From: Amoebophrya sp. A120
Lineage: Eukaryota; Sar; Dinophyceae; Syndiniales; Amoebophryaceae
Direction of reading: 5' to 3'
DNA: 64,000 nucleotides
Assembly: GCA_905178155.1 (NCBI GenBank)
Contig: CAJINV010000005.1
Coordinates: 3,585,968-3,649,967, forward strand
Both the position numbers and the translations under genes were made by a program. The notes under the pieces were generated by a model. The model made no database searches, was not told where the DNA came from, and worked only from the letters and a program-made list of their open reading frames with translations. Positions 56,159 to 64,000 of this stretch are shown one piece after another (positions within the stretch are counted from its first letter, which is position 1; the number at the start of each line of letters is the position of its first letter).

Positions 56159-57253
56159 TTATTTCCGAAAAAAGCTCGACAACCTTTTCCCGACGTCCTT
56201 TACCTGGCTCTTGGCCTGCGTCATCGCCTCCGACACTCTTTCCTTAACCTGGTGCTCCTCTTGCAAGTGCGCCGCCCGCTCCGAAAGCCGAGTCCAGCCG
56301 GTCGCGATCCCTTCCTGCACTTTGGCACCCGCTTGAGAGACACGTTCCTTCACCTCGTAGTTCTCGTCGATTTCCTTCATTTTCTGCTTCACGGCGCTAT
56401 CCCGCGGAAATAATTCACCGCGCATGTATTAATTTACAAATTCAAAAATATGTCGCCTCGGCCTCCGCAACACATACACAAAATGAGCTCCCGGAGCCTA
56501 CTACCTGATTCGCCATATTAGATAGCCAGTGCCTGTGAAAAACGCACCTCAGTCGCAATGACAAATTTGCTTTTCTCGAGGTACATGCCGGGAGCAACGT
56601 ATATATAATTTCCGCTTCAGTTGTAATACGCGCACGGTAATGTTAAATCTTCATTTATCCTTTGCATAGCTATCCGCCCCGGCCTTGACTTTTTCACCCA
56701 CTGGGTCCAATACCTTCTCCGAGATCCTAAATGTCTCGTCGAACTCCTGCGCCTTGGTTTTCACCACCTGTCCCGCTTTTTCCGCGCCCTCCTTCATCTT
56801 CCGCCCGGTGCTCTCCACTTTCGCCCCAAAGCGCGCAAGTTTGTTGTAGCTCGCCGGAATCTCGCCGACACCGAGTGCGACGCAAAACGCGTTCGCGAAG
56901 GTACAGCAGTTTTTCCGCAGCAAGTCGTAGTCCTTGCCCAGCCACTCGGGCATCAACGTGTCCCGAAGCAATTGCATCACCTGGTCGGAGGAAAAGGCCG
57001 TGGACTGGGGCATTTGGTACCGCTCCCGGTATTCGTGGTTGTCGCACTGCCCGGGAGCGCATTCGAACACCCCGGTCTGGGTCGGGTCGACGTCCGCATT
57101 TCCCCCGTACGCCCACTCGCGCCCGTACACCTCAACACCGATGTGGTAGGCCCCGATAGTGTCCGTGGTTAGCTTACCAATCAGGTCGTTGAACTGCTTC
57201 ACCTCTTTGCGGTTGGTAACATGGTAAATGTGAAGGAAAACGTCGCCGAGCAT
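56159..57253 (-). CDS. PPPDE-family thiol peptidase (deSUMOylase/DeSI-like)
   Basis: PPPDE proteins are papain-fold isopeptidases acting on SUMO or ubiquitin. The conserved start VFLHIYHVTN, the catalytic His in GAYHIGVEVYGREW and the catalytic Cys in DYDLLRKNCCTFANAF are present within the first 130 residues. A long amphipathic helical tail follows (KMKEGAEKAGQVVKTKAQ and KERVSEAMTQAKSQVKD), unusual for the family and resembling lipid- or membrane-associating helices. The introner 56403-56655 splits the tail, and removing it joins DSYAKD to SAVKQKMKEID. A 5' remnant of a second copy lies at 61199-61340. Confidence 0.88.
56403..56655 (-). mobile_element. Introner in PPPDE gene
   Basis: 253 bp flanked by GGATA (minus strand), with imperfect TIRs around TTAACATTACCGTGCGCGTA and its inverse. 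There is no GT at the donor side. Precise removal restores the helical tail. Confidence 0.75.
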
Positions 57254-58838
57254 CTTCTGGCTCCGATATTTGTGTTTCTACGTGTTCTTACTTTGATGCA
57301 AAGATGAAGAAAAAACTCGAAACAGAATGGAGGTTCATACAATCATCGCTTAAGAATACAGCCGCATTGCGAAAAAGAAAAGTCTTGGATCTATAATCAC
57401 AGATACCGAAAGAATTTTTTTTCTTCTTCATGATCTTCAGCCCTTACCAGGCTTGTATCGTAGCTCCACTTTCTCATTTCATACTACTTTGAGGATGTTA
57501 AATATCCTCCTCGCACAATTACGATTTCAATAGATATAGTATATAACCATCAAAATCAATGAGGGTTTTTTTACTTTTGCTTCTTTTATGTATTTCTTGT
57601 TGTTAACATTTGAATATTCTAGGCGATTGTAGCGGAACAATAGTGATTTTAATCGTGCAACTGCAACCGCGACGTCCTTGCTGTCGTGACGACGAAAACA
57701 GAATCGAATTGGAGGTGAGAAAGGAGGGCGCGGCACTGATCGAACTGCATCTGCGTGCTTTCGCAGAACTGTTTCAATTGTTCGCCATACAGCTGCTTTT
57801 TACGACAACGAATGGTCATGCCAACCTGTCTTCACGTTTTGCATTTGTTCGAAAGCAACCATATCGATCCAATGAACGAACATGACAAATATTCGATCTC
57901 GGTTCCTTGATGAAAATGAAACAAATCGCTCGTCTCATCCGTAAGGATTGTAGCGAAGAAACAAAGCTTCTGCTTTTTATTTTTCAAAAAATTGTTTTTT
58001 CCACCTCCGCGCCCGGGCGTCAAGACGTATTAATTAGGGATGTTCACGTCCTTCTGTGCAGCTCTTTTGCCTTGCTGTTAGCCGTGCGCTCGCGACATTT
58101 CTCCGAAGCCGCGACGAGTCATGTTCTAATCCGTCTATTCACAATCCCTCTTTATTCACGTTCGGATCCGTCGCAACTCTGTCTTCATGCGCATTCCGAG
58201 CGTATTCCGCCGCTCTGTCCCATTCCCTGTGATGTCATAAATAAACGAGGAGTACTGGCACTCACCACGATGTCTCTGGGAGGGCTAAAATTTGCTGCAA
58301 TTACATCTGCCACAGTCTGGCACGTCATTTATTTTGAATACTACAATTTTTGTAGTTGGGATTCCTGTTGCACCAGGAGCGCACACACAACTACAGTGGT
58401 GTCGCTCTCGCTGATATGCTGGGCAGAAAAATAACATGTACTGCATATGAATAGAGTAAGCCAGGGAAAACCATATCGAAAACAGGAAGTTAAGCCGGCT
58501 TCCGTTCAGCTGGTCCTGATGCTGAAATCTGAAGAAAAAATGCAGATATTTCTAGTTAATCAAAATTCATCAGCCAAGTACGCGCGAATTTGCTCCGCGG
58601 TATGTGTGTTAGCAATAGTATTCTCCGTCAGTTCGTTTTCTCTCGAGCCAATGACGATCTCCTGGCTTGCTTCGTCGTCGGCCATTTCCCTTGCGGCCCT
58701 GATAGACAAGGTGACGCGCGTCAATGTAAGCAGAGACTCCTCATGTCTAGAACTTGCTTCGAGCACATTGAATCGCTACGGTGTTCGAATTGTGCATTTG
58801 CATGAGCATCATAGAGCAAGAACCCAGAAGCCATCTAC
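57254..58838. other. Intergenic or 3' end of the EF-hand gene
   Basis: No gene is firmly supported. A minus-strand frame at 58560-58766 (EIVIGSRENELTENTIANTH) could be a last exon of the EF-hand gene. A 175-codon plus-strand frame at 57907 has no motif. Confidence 0.4.
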
Positions 58839-60163
58839 CTACCCGGTGCAACACCACCACATCGGGCCCGACCGCCACCATGCCAACCCTTCGCTTTCGG
58901 GACCTTCTGTCAACGCTGGCGGGGACGCTCCTGCTCTGCCACTTGTCAAATCGCCAGGTTCGACATGCGTCATTTCGGTGAACGACGAGCTGCCTCTGCG
59001 TTTTGCTGCTGACTGGCTGCTGCAATGCTGGTCGTACTCGGGGAAGTCGAGTTTCTTGTCCTGGTTCAGGTCCGCGGACAGCGGGCAAGTGCCGAATTCT
59101 GCCCCTTCGAGGACGCCATTGCCATCCGTGTCCAAGGAGCTGAAGTATGCAATAGAAACATGGTGGTGCCGCTACCTGCTCCAGGTTGTCATGCGAGACA
59201 TACAATAGTGGTTCATCGAAAGCGAAAGGAAACCAGAGTTGTGCAGCTGCAAGTGGTGGAATATCGAATGACTCTGTTGCTCATCAAGCGTCCCTTCGCA
59301 CGACAAATTTTTTGTATCTGTGTGGAGTGGGTGGGAGCGGGACCATGATTGCAGTACATAGAAAGCGCGCGGCGTTCAAAACCGTCATTGGCTTGACATT
59401 GTAGTACAGTGCGAGGTCGAGTACGAGCGTTTTAAAATGCTGCTGGGAAGCAGTTTATGCATTGCCAAGCAACAAGACGAATCAATGTATCCTAGGCAGG
59501 GCTACTGGCTAAAACCGCATGACAAATTTTGCCAAGTCGAAAAGCGCTTTGCGATTGCGAAGCTGACTCAGCATCAAATGTTGACTCAGCTTCGCAAAGC
59601 GCCTTGTCTTCGTCATGCAATCCTGCAATTGGTACGAGCACGATACTTGTTGCTTTGCACTGCATACCCGTGCGATCTTCTCCGCCTCCTTTACCTGGTG
59701 GAGACGGCTCTTGGCGGAAGTGAACAATTTCTGCAAACGAGCCATGGCAGAGGTTTCCGAGAACGCAGACGGCGGGGAGGTTTTCCCTGCGGCTGCCGCT
59801 GGTGTACCTGAGTAGGTTGATGGTTTGCGTGCTGCTTGATCTTTTTATGGTGGAAAACGGATCTTCGATATCAAAATCCAGGTGACATCAAAATTCGCAT
59901 GTGGTAGGTGCGACTTGCTGCAAAAGCAAAACCAGAAGAAACCTTTTTTGTTTTTGCAAAATTCAAGACCAGCAGGGTAAAGTTGAAGTACGTTCTTTTT
60001 CGGCCTTCACCGCCCCGCCCTCGACAAAGGGATCCAGAGACGGGGGCTCCGCATTGTACATTTCCGCATCATTTTCGATCGCCACAGACTGCTGGACGGC
60101 GTCGACGATCCCAACAAGCAGCGGAGAAAAGATGATGAGCGGCCGCATCATGATGCTGGTCAT
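58839..60163 (-). CDS. Secreted EF-hand protein, copy 1
   Basis: Exon 1 (60163-59992) starts MTSIMMRPLIIFSPLLVGIV, a signal peptide, then VQQSVAIENDAEMYNAEP. Exon 2 (59807-59668; GT-AG, donor GTACTT) encodes MARLQKLFTSAKSRLHQVKE, a basic helix. After the introner-like intron 59145-59667, exon 3 has two calcium-binding loops, DTDGNGVLEGAEF and DLNQDKKLDFPEY. The C-terminus past about 58842 is uncertain. A calcium-binding secreted or endomembrane protein is likely. It has a close tandem copy at 62410-63886. Confidence 0.75.
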
Positions 60164-60300
60164 CTTGTTGAAGCAATGGGGCTGCTTGCGAGGTAAACCT
60201 GCTGGCGCTGGACCTAAGGCGTTATTACGTAGTTTAGAGGTATCGTCATCGCGTAGAAGTGAATCAAATAAAGTCGTATTATCACTTGAAATCGACATCG
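58990..60300. repeat. Tandem segmental duplication, unit 1 (EF-hand gene part)
   Basis: This matches about 62720-63990 at high identity with scattered substitutions and small indels, including introns. Together with the PPPDE similarity (57115-57253 against 61199-61337) it shows that a two-gene block was duplicated. Confidence 0.8.
59145..59667 (-). mobile_element. Introner-like intron in EF-hand gene copy 1
   Basis: 523 bp with GTATGC...GCATAC ends. Cutting exactly at these gives EAEKIAR joined to FSSLDTDGNG in frame. Inside are repeated 'CTTTGCG...GACTCAGC' arms in both orientations near 59545-59600. The other copy of the gene has the same intron, so insertion came before the duplication. 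Confidence 0.6.
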
Positions 60301-60855
60301 AGTACGATAACGATGAGACTCATTTTTCACTGTCTTACACCGAAAGGAAAAATGGGCAACAGCACTTCACGCAGCTGATGACACCCATCTCTTGTTCCCG
60401 CACTCACCTTATCAACACAGACAAGTCACTCACACAACATCTTCTAACGGAGTCTCGCCTTTCAGCTTTAGTGATTGAGTATTTGTGCGCGAAACACATG
60501 CTCCACGCTTCCGTCGCTCTCCAAGACACAAATCGTGTTGCTCGGGATCTCTGCAGCTGGCTTTTCTGCATCTAAGACTATGCACACACATCGAAACGAA
60601 CTTCACTCACAAGTCTCATTTCCCGGCGGAATGACATCGCCGAAAACAGATTCGAAGCGACGAAGAACGCAAGAAATGATCTTGATTTGTCGTTTAAGCA
60701 TGTCGACATTGTGCTGCGTCTTGTCATCGAGCAAAAATGCTCACCACACGAAACCGTAGGTGTCGCGCGAACTACTTTCAACACCCTCGTGAGGAGTCTT
60801 TCTTGGCGGCACATAGTTTTCTTTCAGCGACTACACTTCTAAAAATTCTCAAATT
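60300..60855. other. Intergenic
   Basis: No supported feature is seen in this 556 bp. Confidence 0.4.
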
Positions 60856-61198
60856 CTACTCTACAAGCTCCTCCACAGCGGGAGCATCTAAAACCGCTTC
60901 CGGCGACGGTGCATCATCTACATCTGCTTCTGCATGTTGAGGAGTGCTATTCATATTCTGGAGTTTCATAGTCTTCCGGTCTCTCATGTCGGAAGCGGGA
61001 CTGTGCTTCCGGTCTGATGTGGCACCATCATCATCTTGAGAGAGTGGACTCTCTTCTATTTTTACTCGTCCTGCACCTGCTTGTCGTTCATACTCCTCCG
61101 CATGCTGGTAGAAGTCCTTCGTGATAGACGTCAAACCAAACGCCCTCCTCATATCCTCGACCACCATAGGGTAAATGGTTTCCTTCCTCATATCCTCC
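60856..61198 (-). CDS. Acidic C-terminal exon or fragment of unknown gene
   Basis: A 114-codon open stretch with an imperfect internal repeat (VEDMRKETIYPMVVEDMRRA), followed by Ser/Asp/Glu-rich sequence ending APAVEELVE. It lies immediately downstream of the PPPDE remnant but in a different frame. It could be a last exon or part of the decayed duplicate. Confidence 0.35.
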
Positions 61199-61340
61199 AC
61201 TCGCGGCCGTACACCTCAACACCGATGTGGTAGGCCCCAATAGTTTCCGTGGTTAGCTTACCAATCAGGTCGTTGAACTGTTTCACCTCTTTGCGGTTGG
61301 TAACATGGTAGATGTGCAGAAAAACGTCGCCGAGCATCTT
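61199..61340 (-). pseudogene. 5' remnant of duplicated PPPDE gene
   Basis: About 140 bp nearly identical to 57113-57255 encode the PPPDE start through GAYHIGVEVYGREW. The frame then stops after two codons. The catalytic Cys region and tail are missing, so no peptidase can be made. Confidence 0.8.
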
Positions 61341-62409
61341 GATCTTCTAAAAATTCATCATATGATGCGAAGCAAAATGATATAACAAGGTAAATCGAAA
61401 AAATCCTCCTTTTTGCATCATCAAAGACAGTGACAAAAAGCGAGACAATTATTCGCGCTTGAAAACACCGGCATGGTCGGGCGAGCGGTAAACTAAAACC
61501 GTACAAATCTTTAAAATCAAAGACCGAAAAAATGTTCTTCTTCATGATCACGTTGATGCTCTTGTGGTAAGTATGTAACTAAGTACCTCCCTCTGGCCAT
61601 CCTATAAACAGCGTACAACGTCGGATCAACAAAATTATTGGCAGCTTTTCAAGCTCCGGAACCTTTTTGCTTTTACGTCGACCTATTTCTTCACACTTGA
61701 ATGTAATTTGTACCTGCGCTTATCATACAGGCACGATGATAATCTTGCGACTGCGAGGAAACGGGTCTTCCTGTCGCAACAAAAACTTCTGACGACGAAA
61801 ACACAGAATCGAATCGACAACCAAGAGCGCGGCACGACGAGGAGAGAGTCGGACTCTAAGAACTGCGTACTGTCGCTGTGCTGTGTCCGTGTCACTTCCC
61901 CGCGCCATGAACAATACAGCACGAAGTTGTCACAGCTTTCGCGATAAGTTTTTTTTTGATGGTTTGTTTTTTTTTCCCCGCTGTTGTTCTTTTTTCTCGG
62001 CTACACTATCAGCTCCTCCACATTGGGAGCATCTACCGCTTATCCGGTAGTTGCACCTAGTCACTCGTACATTCGAAATCATTTTTTTTGAAATGAAACA
62101 TTCGAAATCATTTTTTTCTCTCGTATGCATTTAAGTACATACTCGTTCCAAAGCGAACAGTTTTTGCAGCCATGCCTGAACTACCAGAACCGGTCAATGG
62201 AGTCCTTCTAACTTCCGTCCCGCAGGAGCCGGGCCCTCTTTGCAGCGATAGACTCCTCCTCTTGAAATGGGATCCCCGTTGCCCCCTGCGACTGAGACGC
62301 AGCGGCCGACGGGCCTCGCCAGGCGGGGGGGGCATCTGCTGCACTTGGAACGTCGCTGGTCGGTTGCGAAGGAGCGTTGCTTTGATGTCGTGACGTAGAA
62401 AAAATGTAG
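61341..62409. other. Intergenic with decayed duplicate sequence
   Basis: No firm gene. A short block near 62000-62035 resembles 60870-60905 (CAGCTCCTCCAC and GGGAGCATCTA shared). A minus-strand frame ending at 62108 (VRFGTSMYLNAYERKK) could be a terminal exon of the EF-hand copy 2. Confidence 0.4.
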
Positions 62410-63886
62410 CTATGGTCTGGCTATCGTCAAAGTGATGAGAAAGAGGACAGCAGCACTTTTGGCGAGATGATGTGGCCAACAGGAGCGTATCAGCAAAATG
62501 AAAAATTCTGGATGTGCGTACCTTCGTCCCCTTCGGCTGCGTGCAATTAGCATTTCCGGCTCTTGGAAAGCGCTTGCCCCATCGCAGCAGCTCGACAACC
62601 ACCAAGGCCAACAAGATGAACTCATCTGGAGAAATGCCATTTCTGTGGGGTTCTTTTCCGGGGCTGCGGTTCCCGGACCAGCAGGTAGATTTACTCCGCC
62701 AATTTTCGAAACACCGTCACCGTCGCCCGCCTGCTCTTGCTGACTGCTGCAATGCAGGTTGTACTCGGGGAAGTCCAATTTCTTATCCTCATTCAGGTCC
62801 GCGGACAGCGGGCACGTGCAGAGTTCCGCGCCTTCGAGGACGTCGTTGCCGTCCGTGTCCAAGGAGCTGAAGTATGCAATAGAAACATGGTGGTGCCGCT
62901 ACCTGCTCCAGCTTGTCATGCGAGACATTATACAAGAGTTGTTCTGGTTCATCGAAAGCGAAAGGAAACCAGAGTTGTGCTGCAAGTGGTGGAACATCGA
63001 ATGACAATGTTGCTCATCAAGTGTCGTTGGTGTTGCTTTGCACGACAAATTTGTATGTATGTGGAGTGGGTGGGAGCGGGACCATGATTGCAGCACATAG
63101 AAAGCGCGCGGCGTTCAAAACCGTCATCGGCTTGACGTCGTAGTTCAGTGCGAGGTCGAGTACGAGCGTTTTGAAATGCTGCTGGGAAGCGGTTTATGCA
63201 TTTCCAAGCAACAAGACGAATGTAACTTAGGCAGGGCTACTGGTTAAAACCTCATGACAAATTTTGCCAAGTCGAAAAGCGCTTTGCGATTGCGAAGTTG
63301 AGTCAGCATTAAATGCTTACTCAGCTTCGCAAAGCACTTTGTCTTCGTCATGCAATCCTGCAATTGGTACGAGCACGATGCTTGTTGCTTTGCACTGCAT
63401 ACGCTTGCGATCTTCTGCGCCTCCTTCACCTGGTTGACACGGCTCTTGGCGGAAGTGAACAATTTCTGCAAACGAGCCATGGCGGAGGTTTGCGAGAACG
63501 CAGACGGCGGGGAAGTTTTCCCTGCGGCTGCCGCTGGTGTACCTAGGTCGAAGATGGTTTACGTGCTTGGTCTTATATCTTGTTGTGCAAGCATAATCAC
63601 GAAGCGAAATCTTGAAAAAAGCTTAAACTTATGAATGTCGGTGAAGTTCTTTCAGCTCGTATTTGTAAACTTTTGAGGATTCGACTGGCAAAATTCAAAA
63701 AGAACAGAGAAGTATCTATCAAGTACGTTCTTTTTCGGCCTTCGTCCACCCCCCGACAAAGGTATCCAAGGGCTCCGCACTGTACATTTCCGCGTCGTTT
63801 TCGATCGCCACAGACTGCTGCACGGCGTCGACGACCCCAACAAGCAGCAGAGACGAGATGATGTGCGGCCGCATCATGGCGCTCAT
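62410..63886 (-). CDS. Secreted EF-hand protein, copy 2
   Basis: Same exon plan as copy 1: exon 1 63886-63727 (MSAMMRPHIISSLLLVGVVD, signal peptide), exon 2 63542-63403, intron 62872-63402, exon 3 from 62871. The loops are DTDGNDVLEGAEL and DLNEDKKLDFPEY. Loop 1 has GNG changed to GND and the final Phe to Leu. The C-terminus differs from copy 1 and includes a hydrophobic end (AVLFLITLTIARP). Divergence in the tail with conserved loops suggests both copies are expressed. Confidence 0.72.
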
Positions 63887-63990
63887 CTTGTTGACGCAAT
63901 GGGGCTGCTTGCAAAGTAATAAGTCTGGTGGTGGTGGACTTTAGGCGTTTATTTCGTAGTTTAGAGGCGTCGTCATGACGTAGAAATGAA
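62720..63990. repeat. Tandem segmental duplication, unit 2
   Basis: This is the partner of 58990-60300. The EF-hand starts are about 3.7 kb apart and the PPPDE starts about 4.1 kb apart, so the units are of slightly different length. Confidence 0.8.
62872..63402 (-). mobile_element. Introner-like intron in EF-hand gene copy 2
   Basis: 531 bp orthologous to 59145-59667, with the same GTATGC...GCATAC ends and the same inner inverted arms near 63260-63340. Confidence 0.6.
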
Positions 63991-64000
63991 TTGAGTAAAG

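Noticed and set aside
57907-58434. 175-codon plus-strand open frame
   Set aside because: No domain, biased Cys/Leu/Ser composition typical of chance frames, and opposite to every neighbour.
1-64000. CRISPR arrays, rRNA or tRNA genes
   Set aside because: No regularly spaced direct repeats, no rRNA-like sequence and no tRNA cloverleaf were noticed; the window is eukaryotic protein-coding DNA.

Overview
This is nuclear DNA from a eukaryotic microbe, most likely a dinoflagellate-lineage alveolate. Every gene I can support lies on the minus strand, including an inserted retrotransposon. The proteins are rich in Ala/Ser/Gly/His/Gln low-complexity sequence. Spacing between genes is about 0.1-1.5 kb. 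Many introns are short mobile 'introners'. Co-oriented gene arrays and invasive introns with unusual splice borders are known from dinoflagellates and have been reported from the parasitic genus Amoebophrya. The assignment is inference: no rRNA, tRNA or spliced-leader gene is present to confirm it.

Layout from left to right. 1-737: 5' part of an unknown gene cut by two introners. 965-2066: a rearranged repeat pair. 1850-7232: two adjacent secretory-type proteins, the second split by a frameshift. 8542-16494: a gene broken in its coding sequence by a complete tyrosine-recombinase (YR) retrotransposon (8633-15964). The retrotransposon has split direct repeats in the order A1-ORFs-B1-A2-B2 and ORF order YR, Gag-like CCCH protein, RT/RNase H. 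16879-18102: unknown protein. 19157-25611: a tubulin-tyrosine-ligase-like (TTLL) enzyme with a Tudor-like segment and a long tail. 25781-31353: unknown multi-exon protein with the densest introner load. 32451-36808: two unknown genes and a decayed duplicate. 37929-45512: a very large low-complexity protein. 46504-49228: a protein with four Tudor-like segments and a zinc ribbon. 49418-50509: a Ser/Thr kinase. 51086-55100: PWP2/UTP1, a U3 snoRNP WD40 protein. 56159-63886: a duplicated two-gene block (EF-hand protein plus PPPDE peptidase) in which the second PPPDE copy is a remnant.

The most interesting system is the introner population. About 20 elements of roughly 140-480 bp sit inside coding sequence. 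Most are bounded by 2-8 bp direct repeats and have imperfect terminal inverted repeats (TIRs). At site after site, removing the element plus one copy of the direct repeat restores a continuous reading frame, while GT-AG borders at the same positions are absent or break the frame. PWP2, in contrast, has three ordinary GT-AG introns and no introner. The second highlight is the YR retrotransposon: intact, with identical long repeats, and with the recombinase gene first instead of last.

Exon joins were worked out by reading across the flanks by hand. There is no transcript evidence, and coordinates of introner edges can slide by the length of the direct repeat.
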